Positions 7,676 through 16,708 of a DNA stretch of 64,000 bases are shown here, in pieces. Both the position numbers and the translations under genes were made by a program. The first letter of the stretch is position 1. Every line of letters begins with the position of its first letter. The DNA is from Ramlibacter monticola (GTDB taxonomy: Bacteria; Pseudomonadota; Gammaproteobacteria; Burkholderiales; Burkholderiaceae_C). The notes beneath the pieces are model-generated. The model made no database searches. It had not been told where the DNA came from and was given only the letters and a program-made list of their open reading frames with translations. The DNA is taken from the NCBI RefSeq assembly GCF_016722785.1, contig NZ_JAEQNE010000001.1, forward strand, positions 1,488,001 to 1,552,000, read 5' to 3'.

Positions 7676-9025
7676 TCAGCGCTTGTGGTGCGCCAGCCAC
7701 TCCTCGAGGTAGTGGATGTTGGTGCCGCCGGCCATGAACTTGGCGTCCACCAGCAGGTCGCGGTGCAGCGGGATGTTGGTCTTGATGCCTTCCACCACCA
7801 TCTCGCCCAGCGCGCTGCGCATGCGGGCGAGCGCCATCTCGCGGGTGTCCGCGTGGACGATGATCTTGCCGATCATGGAGTCGTAGTTGGACGGCACGAA
7901 GTAGTTGTTGTAGACGTGCGAGTCCACCCGCACGCCCGGCCCGCCCGGCGGATGCCACAGGGTGATGCGCCCCGGCGAGGGCATGAAGTTGTAGGGATCC
8001 TCGGCGTTCACGCGGCACTCGATCGCGTGGCCGCGCAGCACGATGTCGCGCTGGGTGAAGGGCAGCTTCTCGCCGGCGGCCACCATGATCTGCGTCTTGA
8101 CGATGTCGACGCCGGTGATGAGCTCCGTCACCGGGTGCTCCACCTGCACCCGCGTGTTCATCTCGATGAAGTAGAACTCGCCGTTTTCATACAGGAACTC
8201 GAAGGTGCCGGCGCCGCGGTAGCCGATCTTCTTGCAAGCCGCCGCGCAGCGCTCGCCGATCTTCTCGATCAGCTTGCGGGGGATGCCCGGGGCCGGCGCC
8301 TCTTCCATCACCTTCTGGTGGCGCCGCTGCATGGAGCAGTCACGCTCGCCGAGGTAGACGGCGTTCTTGTACTTGTCGGCCAGGATCTGGATCTCGACGT
8401 GGCGCGGGTCCTGGAGGAACTTCTCCATGTACACCGCGCCGTTGCCGAAGGCGGCCAGCGCCTCGGCCTTGGTCATCTGCACCGCGTTGACCAGCGCCGC
8501 CTCGGTGTGCACGACGCGCATGCCGCGGCCGCCGCCGCCGCCGGCGGCCTTGATGATCACGGGGTAGCCCACCGTCTTGGCGATGCGGCGGATCTCGGCC
8601 GGGTTGTCCGGCAGCTCGCCCTCGGAACCCGGCACGCAGGGCACGCCGGCCTTGATCATGGCCTGCTTGGCCGAGACCTTGTCGCCCATCATGCGGATCG
8701 ACTCGGGCGTCGGGCCGATGAACTGGAAGCCGCTCTTCTCGACCCGCTCGGCGAAGTCGGCGTTCTCGGACAGGAAGCCGTAGCCCGGGTGGATCGCCTC
8801 GGCGTCCGTCACTTCGGCCGCCGAGATGATGGCCGGCATGTTCAGGTAGCTTTGCGCCGAGGGCGCGGGGCCGATGCACACCGCCTCTTCCGCCAGCTTG
8901 ACGTACTTGGCTTCGCGGTCGGCCTCGGAATAGACCATCACGGCCTTGATTCCGAGTTCGCGGCACGCGCGCTGGACGCGAAGCGCGATCTCACCGCGGT
9001 TCGCAACAAGAATCTTCTTGAACAT
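7676..9025 (-). CDS. accC: Acetyl-CoA carboxylase, biotin carboxylase subunit
   Basis: ATP-grasp enzyme that carboxylates the biotin of AccB, the first half-reaction of malonyl-CoA synthesis for fatty acids. The product has 449 residues, the expected size. The N-terminal biotin-carboxylase domain starts [14 protein letters not shown], the Gly-rich ATP loop GGGGRGMR lies near residue 165, and the catalytic [14 protein letters not shown] segment near 288-301. The accB stop lies 3 nt upstream of the start, so the two are translationally linked, as in most bacteria. Confidence 0.98.
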   Translation of the reverse strand: MFKKILVANRGEIALRVQRACRELGIKAVMVYSEADREAKYVKLAEEAVCIGPAPSAQSYLNMPAIISAAEVTDAEAIHPGYGFLSENADFAERVEKSGFQFIGPTPESIRMMGDKVSAKQAMIKAGVPCVPGSEGELPDNPAEIRRIAKTVGYPVIIKAAGGGGGRGMRVVHTEAALVNAVQMTKAEALAAFGNGAVYMEKFLQDPRHVEIQILADKYKNAVYLGERDCSMQRRHQKVMEEAPAPGIPRKLIEKIGERCAAACKKIGYRGAGTFEFLYENGEFYFIEMNTRVQVEHPVTELITGVDIVKTQIMVAAGEKLPFTQRDIVLRGHAIECRVNAEDPYNFMPSPGRITLWHPPGGPGVRVDSHVYNNYFVPSNYDSMIGKIIVHADTREMALARMRSALGEMVVEGIKTNIPLHRDLLVDAKFMAGGTNIHYLEEWLAHHKR

Positions 9026-9028
9026 TGT

Positions 9029-9502
9029 TTATTCGATGACGAACAGCGGCTGGCCGTATTCGACCGCCTGCCCGTTCTCGCACAGGATCTCGGTGATGGT
9101 GCCGGCCTTGTCGGCCTCGATCTCGTTGAGGATCTTCATCGCCTCGATGATGCAGACGGTGTCGCCTTCCTTGATCTGGCTGCCCACTTCGACGAAGGAC
9201 TTGGCCCCCGGCGCGGAGGCGCGGTAGAAGGTTCCCACCATCGGCGACTTCACGACATGGCCCTTCGGGACTTCGGGGGCCGCGGCGGCCGGCGCCGCAG
9301 CGGGGGCCAGTGCGGGAGCCGGGGCGGCGCCGACATTCGCCTGCATCGGCATCTGCATCTGCATCGGCATGTGCCCGGCCTGCACCGTCGCAGGACCGCC
9401 CTTCACGATGCGAACCTTGCCCTCCGCTTCCGTGATCTCCAGTTCGGATACGTTCGATTCCGACACCAGGTCGATCAGCGTCTTGAGTTTGCGCAAGTCC
9501 AT
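9029..9502 (-). CDS. accB: Biotin carboxyl carrier protein of acetyl-CoA carboxylase
   Basis: Carrier subunit (157 residues) whose biotin swings between AccC and the carboxyltransferase. The C-terminal biotinyl domain has the [12 protein letters not shown] motif with biotinylated Lys at residue 123. A Pro/Ala/Met-rich flexible linker joins it to the N-terminal helical domain. It is the first gene of accBC. An imperfect dyad ACATA-CAAC-TATGT lies at 9574-9587, about 70 bp upstream; whether a regulator binds it is unknown. Confidence 0.97.
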   Translation of the reverse strand: MDLRKLKTLIDLVSESNVSELEITEAEGKVRIVKGGPATVQAGHMPMQMQMPMQANVGAAPAPALAPAAAPAAAAPEVPKGHVVKSPMVGTFYRASAPGAKSFVEVGSQIKEGDTVCIIEAMKILNEIEADKAGTITEILCENGQAVEYGQPLFVIE

Positions 9503-9646
9503 GGGATGCCTCGTTCTTGAGAGGACGCGAATTTACAGCAAAATCCGCCTACTTCTCTCTTTTCGCGTCAACTACATACAACTATGTTGGACGAAGTTCA
9601 CGCGGGAGACGTCCTCGGGACCGCCGGCGAAGGCGGCTGGGTGCAC

Positions 9647-10222
9647 TCAGGCCGAACCGACCCAGGCCTGCAGGTCGGCTTCGGAGAGCTTGCCCATTTT
9701 ACGCTGCCGCACGCGCCCATCCGGATCGAACAGCACGGAAAACGGCAGGCCGCCGGCCATGTTCCCCAATTGCTTGGTGAGGTCGGTGCCGCCGAAACCG
9801 GCCAGGCCGATCGGGAAGCTGACCGGCGTCTTCTCCAGGAACTTGCGCACCGAGCTCGGCTGGTCGATCGCAAGTCCAAGCACTTGCCAGCCCTTTGCCG
9901 AATTTTGGCGGTAGAAGCTGTCGAGCATCGGCATTTCCTCGATGCACGGGGCGCACCACGTGGCCCAGAAGTTCAGGATCAGGGGCTTGCCCTTGAGGGA
10001 GGCCATGGCGAGCTTCGTGCCCTGTGGCGTCTCGAACTCCAGCGGCCAGAACTGCTGCACGCCGGACTGGTCGATCGTCGGCGCGCCGCCGCCGGCGGGC
10101 TTCTGCTTCGTACGCCACCAGGCGTAGCCCGCGCCGGCCAGGACCGCCGCCGTGCCCACGCCCACGATCAGCCCCCGGCGACCCGACGCCGGCGAACCGG
10201 CGGGCTTGACTGCTTCATCCAT
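9647..10222 (-). CDS. TlpA-family thioredoxin-fold disulfide reductase
   Basis: Membrane-anchored periplasmic thioredoxin-like protein of about 191 residues. It has a short cytoplasmic N-terminus, one signal-anchor helix (about residues 17-36) and a TlpA/ResA-type domain with active site WATWCAPC. Such proteins reduce disulfides in cytochrome c maturation or other secreted targets; the partner is not evident here. The start ATG at 10222 has GGAGG upstream and overlaps the end of the upstream gene by 8 nt, implying translational coupling. A start at 10246 is possible but would overlap further without a better site. Confidence 0.88.
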   Translation of the reverse strand: MDEAVKPAGSPASGRRGLIVGVGTAAVLAGAGYAWWRTKQKPAGGGAPTIDQSGVQQFWPLEFETPQGTKLAMASLKGKPLILNFWATWCAPCIEEMPMLDSFYRQNSAKGWQVLGLAIDQPSSVRKFLEKTPVSFPIGLAGFGGTDLTKQLGNMAGGLPFSVLFDPDGRVRQRKMGKLSEADLQAWVGSA

Positions 10223-10811
10223 TTCCAGTTTCCTCCACCAATGCACGAACCGCGGCCAGGTCGCCGCGGGGGGTGCGCCCCTTCGTATCCGGTTTCAGCG
10301 CCCCGCGCAGGTCGTCGTGGTCGTACACCAGCAGGTGCACGCCGATCGGCTCCCCCAGCTCGGGGCTCATGCTGCTCAGACTGAGCGCCTCCACCGATTC
10401 TCCATGGAAGCCGGTCACCGTGCGAGGCGTGTAGTCGACCCGATGCTCGATGAGGGCGATTTCCGCGGATTTCGGATCGTCGCAGAACAGCTGCAGGTAG
10501 ATGTCGGACAAGCGGGTGGCGCTGCCGTGCCAGACCGCGCCCCCCAGGTGGGGCCGGAATTCCGCCAGCCGCTCCATCCAGGTCAGGGCCAGGCGGCGCA
10601 GGGCCGCGAGTTCGGCCGGCTGGGTGTCGGCGCAGAAGACCGCGATGTATTCGCGCACGGCGTCTTCCAGCGCATCGTTGTCCGGCAGCGCGGTGCGCGC
10701 GCTCAGGCCCATCTGCTTCACGGCCCGCCGCTTGGCCGGCCCGTATTCCAGGCCTTCCTCCACCACCAGCCGCGCGGCGGCGGCGGCGATTTCCGACTGC
10801 AGGGTGTCCAT
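10215..10811 (-). CDS. Conserved protein of unknown function
   Basis: About 198 residues, starting MDTLQSEIAAAAARLVVEEG; an ATG at 10826 is an equally possible start that adds five residues. Neither start has a strong ribosome binding site. The sequence is soluble and mostly helical at the N-terminus, with a conserved-looking central block around HGSATRLSDIYLQLFCDD and a basic C-terminus (KPDTKGRTPRGDL). I recognise no catalytic motif. It is coupled to the downstream TlpA-like gene by an 8-nt overlap, so the two may act together. Its promoter region is the complex inverted-repeat segment 10861-11132. Confidence 0.75.
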   Translation of the reverse strand: MDTLQSEIAAAAARLVVEEGLEYGPAKRRAVKQMGLSARTALPDNDALEDAVREYIAVFCADTQPAELAALRRLALTWMERLAEFRPHLGGAVWHGSATRLSDIYLQLFCDDPKSAEIALIEHRVDYTPRTVTGFHGESVEALSLSSMSPELGEPIGVHLLVYDHDDLRGALKPDTKGRTPRGDLAAVRALVEETGNG

Positions 10812-10860
10812 CCGGGCATTCTGCATTGCCCGGGCCCCACTGGAGCCGTACAGTGCGCCA

Positions 10861-11132
10861 GGAGCCTGGGCGGCAGAGAAACGGACCTGCGCCGGGGCCT
10901 GGGAGCCTGCCAGCCTAGGCGCGGTCGACCGCCGCGTACTTTGCGTACGCAAGGGCGACTGCAACGACGGATGGCAGGCTCCCAGGCCCCGGCCCGGAGG
11001 GTTGGGCCTGCAAGGGGCCGGCTGCGTCGTTGCAGGAACGGGTCAAGCCGCCCGGGCTTGACCCGTTCCCGCGCCTAGCATCCAGCCCCTTGCAGGCCCA
11101 ACGCAGGCCCGTTTCTCTGCCGCCCAGGCTCC
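10861..11132. repeat. Nested multi-arm inverted-repeat segment in a divergent intergenic region
   Basis: The 346-bp gap between the divergent genes at 10811 and 11158 is almost entirely made of paired inverted repeats: 10861-10891 with 11102-11132 (30 of 31 match); 10892-10912 with 10972-10992 (21 exact); 11001-11018 with 11085-11102 (18 exact); 11035-11049 with 11055-11069 (15 exact, 5-nt loop); 10959-10969 with 11025-11035 (11 exact); 10915-10924 with 11069-11078 (10 exact). The outer pair encloses all the others and some inner pairs interleave. No open frame is convincing. It resembles a compound REP/MITE-like element. Any promoter for either gene must lie in or beside it. Confidence 0.85.
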
Positions 11133-11157
11133 CCATCCGGCCGCCGAGGAGACAGGC

Positions 11158-12786
11158 ATGCAGAGCACGATGATGACCACGCCGCTGTCGCTCAACCACC
11201 TGCTGGAACGGGCGGGGCAGCTGTTCCACCGCAACGAGATCGTCTCCCGGCTGCCGGACAAGTCCCTGCGGCGCCACAGCTACGGCGAGTTCCACCGCCG
11301 CACCCGCGCCCTGGCCGCCGTGCTGCAGCAGCTGGGGCTGCGCAAGGGCGATCGCGTGGCGACGCTCTGCTGGAACCACCATGCGCACCTGGAGTGCTAC
11401 TTCGGCATTCCGGCGGCGGGCGGCGTGATGCACACGCTCAACCTGCGCCTCGCGCCGGACGAGATCGGCTGGATCGCCAGCGACGCGCAGGACCGCTTCC
11501 TGGTCGTCGACGACGTGCTGCTGCCCCTGTACCGGCAGATCGCCGGCCTGCACCAGTTCGAGAAGGTGATCGTCTTTCCCTTCTCGGGCGCCGAGGTGCC
11601 GGCCGGCTTCGAGGACTACGAGCGGCTGCTGGCCGGCGCCGACCCCGGGCGCTTCCGCTACGCGGAGCACGAGGAGGACGATCCGGTGGCCATGTGCTAC
11701 ACGTCCGGCACGACCGGCCGGCCGAAGGGCGTAGCCTACTCCCACCGCTCCACCATCCTGCACACGCTGGTGGCCAGCCTGGGCGACTTCTGGGGCCTGC
11801 GGGGCACCGACGTCGTCCTGCCGGTCACCCCCATGTTCCACGCCAATAGCTGGGGGATGCCCTATGGCGCGGTGATGATGGGCGTGAAGCTGGTGTTCCC
11901 CGGCCCGCACCTGCACCCCGAGGACCTGCTGGACCTGATGCAGTTGGAGCCGCCGACGCTGTCGCTGGGCGTGCCGACCATCTGGCTGTCGCTGATCCAG
12001 ACCTTCGACGCCGCGCAGCAGCCCGAATCGCCGAATCACGGCCGCTGGAAGCTGCCGCGCGGCATGCGCTCCCTGGTGGGCGGCGCCGCGGTGCCGGAGG
12101 CCCTGATCCGGGCCTTCGACCGGCACGGCATCTGGATCGAGCAGGGCTGGGGCATGACCGAGACCTCGCCGGTGTGCACGATCTCCTATCCGCGCGCGGA
12201 GCTGCAGGGCGCGGACGAGGACGAGAAGTGCCGGCGCGCCGCCATGGCCGGCGTGCCGGTGCCGCTGGTGGACCTGCGCGTGGTCGGCGACGGGGGCGAG
12301 CAGCCGTGGGACGGCAGGAGCGTCGGCGAGATCCAGGTGCGCGGCCCCTTCATCACGGGCAGCTACCACCAGGTCCCGCGCGACGCGGGCAAGTTCACGC
12401 CGGACGGCTGGCTGCGCACCGGCGACGTGGCGAGCGTGGACGATCTCGGTTTCGTGCGCATCACCGACCGCACCAAGGACCTGATCAAGTCCGGCGGCGA
12501 GTGGATCAGTTCGGTGGACCTGGAAAACGCCCTGATGGGGCACCCCGCGGTGGCCGAGGCCGCCGTGATCGCCATCCCGCACGAAAAATGGGGCGAGCGC
12601 CCGCTGGCCTGCGTGGTGCTGAAGAAAGGCGCCGCCACGCAGCCCGGCGAACTGGACGCCCACCTGCTGCAACGCAGCTTCGCCAAGTGGCAGCTGCCAG
12701 CACGCTACGAGTTCATCGAGGCGGTGCCGCGCACGTCGACGGGCAAGTTCTACAAGCTGAAACTGCGGCAGATGTTCCCGAAGTAG
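11158..12786 (+). CDS. Fatty acyl-CoA ligase (AMP-binding, DmdB/FadD-like)
   Basis: Adenylate-forming ligase that activates a carboxylic acid to its CoA thioester, 542 residues. The P-loop-like AMP motif [11 protein letters not shown] lies near residues 180-190, the A5 motif GWGMTETSP follows, the hinge region TGDVASVD marks A8, and the catalytic A10 lysine is in [11 protein letters not shown] near the C-terminus. The early EIVSR motif fits the 3-methylmercaptopropionyl-CoA/medium-to-long-chain ligase group, so the chain length is uncertain. The start at 11158 has GAGGAGA 6 nt upstream. Palindromic repeat copy 3 follows the stop by 12 nt. Confidence 0.9.
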   Translation: MQSTMMTTPLSLNHLLERAGQLFHRNEIVSRLPDKSLRRHSYGEFHRRTRALAAVLQQLGLRKGDRVATLCWNHHAHLECYFGIPAAGGVMHTLNLRLAPDEIGWIASDAQDRFLVVDDVLLPLYRQIAGLHQFEKVIVFPFSGAEVPAGFEDYERLLAGADPGRFRYAEHEEDDPVAMCYTSGTTGRPKGVAYSHRSTILHTLVASLGDFWGLRGTDVVLPVTPMFHANSWGMPYGAVMMGVKLVFPGPHLHPEDLLDLMQLEPPTLSLGVPTIWLSLIQTFDAAQQPESPNHGRWKLPRGMRSLVGGAAVPEALIRAFDRHGIWIEQGWGMTETSPVCTISYPRAELQGADEDEKCRRAAMAGVPVPLVDLRVVGDGGEQPWDGRSVGEIQVRGPFITGSYHQVPRDAGKFTPDGWLRTGDVASVDDLGFVRITDRTKDLIKSGGEWISSVDLENALMGHPAVAEAAVIAIPHEKWGERPLACVVLKKGAATQPGELDAHLLQRSFAKWQLPARYEFIEAVPRTSTGKFYKLKLRQMFPK

Positions 12787-12797
12787 GCCGCCGAAAG

Positions 12798-12920
12798 CGG
12801 ACAGCCGAACGCAGAGGGCGCAAAGGATCCGCAGAGGGCGCAAAGAATGCCTTTCAATTGATTTCGGCATTTTTTGCGCCCTCTGCGAAATCTTTGCGCC
12901 CTCTGCGTTCGGATGTTCGG
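12798..12920. repeat. Large palindromic intergenic repeat, copy 3
   Basis: Inverted repeat of about 123 bp between the tandem acyl-CoA ligase and mpl genes. The arms begin GCGGACAGCCGAACGCAGAG and end with a near complement (GCGTTCGGATGTTCGG). The apex has its own dyad, AATGCC/GGCATT. It fills most of the 188-bp gap, leaving about 54 bp for an mpl promoter. Confidence 0.88.
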
Positions 12921-12974
12921 TGTTCCCCTCCCCCGTTACGGCCGACTTACACCCCGCCGCGATAATCGCGGCCC

Positions 12975-14360
12975 ATGCACATTCATATCCTCGGCATCTG
13001 CGGCACCTTCATGGGCGGGCTCGCCGCCCTGGCGCGCGAGGCCGGACACAAGGTGACCGGCTGCGACGCCGGCGTCTATCCGCCCATGAGCGACCAGCTC
13101 CGCGCCTTGGGCATCGACTTGATCGAAGGCTTCGGCACCGAGCAGCTGGCACTGAACCCCGACGTCTGGGTGGTGGGCAACGTGGTCTCGCGCGCCCGCA
13201 CCGCCGACGGCACGCCCCGCTACCCGCTGATGGAAGCCATCCTGGACCAGGGGCTGCGCTACACCAGCGGCCCGCAGTGGCTCGCCGAGAACGTGCTGCA
13301 AGGCCGGCACGTGCTGGCCGTGGCCGGCACCCACGGCAAGACGACGACCACGTCGATGCTGGCCTGGATCCTGGAACACGCGGGCCTGCAGCCCGGCTTC
13401 CTGGTGGGCGGCGTGCCCCTGAACTTCGGCGTGTCCGCCCGCCTGGGCAACATGGCGCGGCCCAACACCGCCTTCGTGATCGAGGCCGACGAATACGACA
13501 CCGCCTTCTTCGACAAGCGCAGCAAGTTCGTCCACTACCGCCCCCGCACGGCGATCCTGAACAACCTGGAATACGACCACGCCGACATCTTCGACGACCT
13601 GGCGGCGATCGAACGGCAGTTCCACCATCTCGTGCGCACCATCCCCTCCACCGGCCGCATCGTCGTCAACGGGCTGGAGGAAAGCCTGCAGCGCGTGCTG
13701 CACCAGGGCTGCTGGAGCGAGGTGCGCAGCTTCGGCGCCGCGGTGAGCGACTTCCGCGCCGAGGGCGAGCCGACCCGCTTCGACGTGCTGGAACAGGGCC
13801 ACCGCGCGGCGCAGGTGCACTGGGAGGTGTCCGGCGTGCACAACCAGCTCAATGCGCTGGCCGCCATCGCCGCGGCGCAGCACGTCGGGGTGACGCCGGC
13901 CGTCGCGGCGGAGGCGCTGCGCGAGTTCCGCAACGTGAAGCGGCGCATGGAGGTGCGCGGCGTCGCCAACGGCGTGACGGTCTACGACGACTTCGCGCAC
14001 CACCCCACGGCGATCCGCACCACCATCGACGGCCTGCGCCGGCAGGTCGGCGCGCAGCGCATACTGGCGGTGTTCGAGCCGCGCAGCAACACGATGAAGC
14101 TGGGCATGATGAAGGCGCAGCTGCCCTGGAGCCTGGAGCAGGCCGACCTGTCCTTCTGCCACGCCGGCGGCCTGGGCTGGGATCCGAAGGAGGTGCTGCA
14201 GTCCATGGGCGACAAGGCGCGCGTCGCTGCGACCGTGCCCGAACTGGTCGACCAGGTGGTGGCCACCGCACGCCCGGGCGACCACATCCTCTGCATGAGC
14301 AACGGCGGCTTCGGCGGCATCCACGCGACGCTGCTGGATGCCCTGGGCCGGGCCGGCTAG
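12975..14360 (+). CDS. mpl: UDP-N-acetylmuramate:L-Ala-gamma-D-Glu-meso-DAP ligase
   Basis: Mur-ligase-family enzyme of murein recycling that joins the salvaged tripeptide L-Ala-gamma-D-Glu-meso-DAP to UDP-MurNAc. The product has 461 residues. The MurC-like N-terminal Rossmann domain starts MHIHILGICGTFMGGLA, where MurC has GIGGAGM; the ATP loop [10 protein letters not shown] lies near residues 116-125; the C-terminal ligase domain has YDDFAHHPTAI. Presence of Mpl together with the MurE DNPR motif supports meso-DAP-type peptidoglycan. The stop lies inside a palindrome shared with the convergent gene. Confidence 0.95.
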   Translation: MHIHILGICGTFMGGLAALAREAGHKVTGCDAGVYPPMSDQLRALGIDLIEGFGTEQLALNPDVWVVGNVVSRARTADGTPRYPLMEAILDQGLRYTSGPQWLAENVLQGRHVLAVAGTHGKTTTTSMLAWILEHAGLQPGFLVGGVPLNFGVSARLGNMARPNTAFVIEADEYDTAFFDKRSKFVHYRPRTAILNNLEYDHADIFDDLAAIERQFHHLVRTIPSTGRIVVNGLEESLQRVLHQGCWSEVRSFGAAVSDFRAEGEPTRFDVLEQGHRAAQVHWEVSGVHNQLNALAAIAAAQHVGVTPAVAAEALREFRNVKRRMEVRGVANGVTVYDDFAHHPTAIRTTIDGLRRQVGAQRILAVFEPRSNTMKLGMMKAQLPWSLEQADLSFCHAGGLGWDPKEVLQSMGDKARVAATVPELVDQVVATARPGDHILCMSNGGFGGIHATLLDALGRAG

Positions 14361-14376
14361 GAGCCGGGACTCCTAG
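14357..14376. terminator. Bidirectional hairpin spanning two convergent stop codons
   Basis: Perfect 7-bp dyad CTAGGAG (14357-14363) / CTCCTAG (14370-14376) with a 6-nt loop. The TAG of mpl (14358-14360) lies in the left arm and the TAG of the opposite gene (14373-14375) in the right arm, so the genes end 12 bp apart. There is no T-tract on either side; a terminator function is plausible but not typical. Confidence 0.45.
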
Positions 14377-15404
14377 TCCCGCATCAGCGGCAGCGGTGCG
14401 GTGAGGTCCAGCGCCCGCCGCGGCGCCAGGTCCGAGGGGCGCGGCACCGTGTCCCCCACGGACTCGAAGAGGCTCTGGCGGGACGGCGGCCCGGAGTCGC
14501 GCACCGCCGCCGCCAGCTGCGTGGCCGCGCTCGCGCGGCGCGGGTTCGATGTGATGGAGCCGACCACGTACAGGGCCGACAGGCAGCGCGCCAGCGGCGC
14601 GTCGGCGAGGCCGGTGGCGTGCTGCAGCGCCTCGAAGTCCATGCCCGGCTGCGCGACCAGCTCGCGCATCAGCAGCAGGTGGGCGTCCTTCAGCTGCCGC
14701 TGCGCCAGCCGCGGCGGCCGGCGGAAGAACAGCGGCCTGGTCCGGTAGTGCGGCGGCAGCAGGTCGCGCTGGGTGCGCTGGGCGTACTGCCACATCAGCT
14801 GCGACACGCTGGCGCGCGGCCAGCCCGGGGGGATCACCACGCCGCCGTGCGCGCGCACGCACCAGGTCGCGTCGTCGAAATCGGCCGGCCCCGCCTGCGG
14901 GTCCACCGCGGCGCCCAGCTTGAGGTCCACCACCGCCACGAGATCGCCTTCGTGCAGGACCTCCCAGGAGCCGGCGCCCAGGGTCGGCTGCTTTTCGGCG
15001 ATGCTGGAGCCCAGGCAGAAATGCGCCAGCGCGAGCTGCATCCAGCTGGCGAACTGGTGCAGGACCTTCACGGCGGCGGTCCGGTTCTCGAGCTCGAAGC
15101 TCACGGCCGGCTTGAAATCGGGGGCCGCCAGCGGCAGCGAGAAGGCCACCGGCCGGTCCACGTCGGCCAGGGCGATCTGGACCGAGCGGCCGGACGGCAC
15201 GGCGGGCTGCACCCGCAGGTGCTTGTTGGGCATCAGCAAGGTGCGGCGGCCCTCCAGCCACCAGGCGTCCGCGTCCGCGAACGGGCCGGTTTCCCAGGCG
15301 GCGCGCGGCGAGGAGGCGGCCTTCGCCGCCTCTTCCACCAACTTCTGCTGCGCCTCGCCAAAGCCGGCCAATCCCAGGCGCAGTACCGGCACCTCGATCG
15401 TCAT
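14373..15404 (-). CDS. Conserved protein of unknown function (343 aa)
   Basis: Soluble-looking protein of 343 residues, starting MTIEVPVLRLGLAGFGEAQ. It has no signal peptide or membrane span. The middle is rich in Trp and aromatic residues (ATWCVRAHGG, QLMWQYAQRT), and the C-terminal third looks like a helical, possibly winged-helix-like segment (FEALQHATGLADAPLARCLSALY read in parts) followed by a disordered tail. I do not recognise the family. The start at 15404 has GGAGGGG 4 nt upstream and a good sigma70-type promoter about 40 bp upstream, so it is probably transcribed on its own rather than from aroG. Confidence 0.8.
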   Translation of the reverse strand: MTIEVPVLRLGLAGFGEAQQKLVEEAAKAASSPRAAWETGPFADADAWWLEGRRTLLMPNKHLRVQPAVPSGRSVQIALADVDRPVAFSLPLAAPDFKPAVSFELENRTAAVKVLHQFASWMQLALAHFCLGSSIAEKQPTLGAGSWEVLHEGDLVAVVDLKLGAAVDPQAGPADFDDATWCVRAHGGVVIPPGWPRASVSQLMWQYAQRTQRDLLPPHYRTRPLFFRRPPRLAQRQLKDAHLLLMRELVAQPGMDFEALQHATGLADAPLARCLSALYVVGSITSNPRRASAATQLAAAVRDSGPPSRQSLFESVGDTVPRPSDLAPRRALDLTAPLPLMRD

Positions 15405-15444
15405 TTGTCCCCTCCCCCGCCCCCCTGCGGGCCGAGTGGAAACA

Positions 15445-15473
15445 AATATACCGGACTAGTTACTGAATGTGAA
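15445..15473 (-). promoter_or_regulatory. Candidate sigma70 promoter for the 343-aa protein gene
   Basis: On the minus strand TTCACA (15468-15473, 5 of 6 to the -35 consensus) is separated by 17 nt from TATATT (15445-15450, 5 of 6 to the -10). The predicted transcript would start near 15438, leaving a leader of about 34 nt with the GGAGGGG site. This is one of the few clearly AT-rich promoter-like spots in the window. Confidence 0.6.
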
Positions 15474-15480
15474 CAAGTCC

Positions 15481-16608
15481 TCAGGCCCGATTCCGGCGAT
15501 CTTTCACGGCCTGCGCCAGGACTTCGAGCACCTCCTGCGATTCGTCCCAGCTGATGCAGGCATCGGTAATGCTTTTGCCGTAATCCAGTCCGGTGGGATC
15601 GTCCTTGCCGGGCGTGAATTTCTGGGCCCCCCCGCACAGGTGGCTCTCGACCATCAGGCCGAAGACATTCCGCGAGCCGCCCGCGATCTGGCCGGCGATG
15701 TCCCTGGCCACGACGACCTGGCGTTCGTGCTGCTTGCTGCTGTTCGCGTGGCTGCAATCCACCATCAGCACCGGCGGCAGCTTCGCGGCCTCCAGTTCGC
15801 GGCAGGCGGTGGCGACGCTGTCGGCGTCGTAGTTGGGCGCCTTGCCCCCGCGCAGGATCACGTGGCAGTCGCGGTTGCCGTTGGTCTGGACGATCGCGAC
15901 CTGGCCGTTCTTGTGCACCGACAGGAAGTGGTGCCCGCGCGCCGCGGCCTGGATCGCGTCGGTGGCGATCTTGATGTTGCCGTCGGTGCCGTTCTTGAAG
16001 CCGATGGGCGCCGACAGGCCCGAGGCGAGTTCGCGGTGCACCTGGCTCTCGGTAGTGCGCGCGCCGATGGCGCCCCAGGAGATCAGGTCGCCGATGTACT
16101 GCGGCGAGATCACGTCCAGGAACTCGCTGCCGGCGGGCAGGCCGAGCCGGTTGATCTCGATGAGAAGCTGGCGCGCGATGCGCAGGCCCTCGTCGATCCG
16201 GAAGCTCTCGTCGAGGTACGGGTCGTTGATCAGGCCCTTCCAGCCCACGGTCGTGCGCGGCTTCTCGAAGTACACCCGCATCACGATCTCCAGCGAATCG
16301 CGGTACTTGTCGCGCGCCTCCTTCAGCCGGCGCGCGTAGTCCAGCGCCGCGCCCGGATCGTGGATCGAGCACGGCCCGATCACCACCAGCAGGCGGTCGT
16401 CCTGCCCCGCCATGATGTTGTGGATGCTGCGCCGCGTCGCGCTGATCAGGCTCTCCACCGCGGTGCCCCGGATCGGGAAGAAGCGGATCAGGTGTTCGGG
16501 CGGGGGCAGCACGGTGATGTCCTTGATGCGTTGGTCGTCGGTCTGGCTGGTTCGGTCGACGGGGTGCGCATGCCAGGCATCGGCGGCGGCTGCTTTGGGC
16601 GGGTTCAT
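15481..16608 (-). CDS. aroG: 3-deoxy-7-phosphoheptulonate (DAHP) synthase, class I
   Basis: Condenses phosphoenolpyruvate and erythrose 4-phosphate to DAHP, the committed step of the shikimate pathway. The product has 375 residues, of the AroF/G/H class. Visible landmarks are the substrate-binding stretch VVIGPCSIHDP, YFEKPRTTVGWKG, the phosphate/metal region PIGFKNGTDGN, and MVDCSHANSSKQ. Which aromatic amino acid inhibits it cannot be safely read. The start ATG at 16608 follows an attenuator-type leader (16649-16780), so expression is probably set by charged tRNA levels. The symbol aroG is used for the family; an aroF or aroH equivalent is possible. Confidence 0.93.
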   Translation of the reverse strand: MNPPKAAAADAWHAHPVDRTSQTDDQRIKDITVLPPPEHLIRFFPIRGTAVESLISATRRSIHNIMAGQDDRLLVVIGPCSIHDPGAALDYARRLKEARDKYRDSLEIVMRVYFEKPRTTVGWKGLINDPYLDESFRIDEGLRIARQLLIEINRLGLPAGSEFLDVISPQYIGDLISWGAIGARTTESQVHRELASGLSAPIGFKNGTDGNIKIATDAIQAAARGHHFLSVHKNGQVAIVQTNGNRDCHVILRGGKAPNYDADSVATACRELEAAKLPPVLMVDCSHANSSKQHERQVVVARDIAGQIAGGSRNVFGLMVESHLCGGAQKFTPGKDDPTGLDYGKSITDACISWDESQEVLEVLAQAVKDRRNRA

Positions 16609-16648
16609 GACACGGTTCTCGCTGGTGGTTGGTTTTGGGGGCCCAAGA

Positions 16649-16677
16649 AAAAACCGCCGGGGTTGCCGGCGGTTTTT
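16649..16677 (-). terminator. Intrinsic terminator/attenuator hairpin in the DAHP synthase leader
   Basis: Perfect 12-bp stem AAAAACCGCCGG / CCGGCGGTTTTT with a 5-nt loop, followed on the minus strand by a T-run (six T in total including the stem end). It lies 41 nt upstream of the DAHP synthase start and 31 nt downstream of the leader-peptide stop. Its 5' arm can alternatively pair with CCGGCGG inside the leader ORF (16723-16729), the expected antiterminator. Confidence 0.85.
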
Positions 16678-16708
16678 CGAGGATTCCTTGCGTTTGTTGC
16701 GGGTACGC

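Noticed and set aside
9574-9587. ACATA-CAAC-TATGT dyad upstream of accB as a regulator site
   Set aside because: The 5-bp arms are too short to distinguish from chance and no known regulator pattern was recognised.
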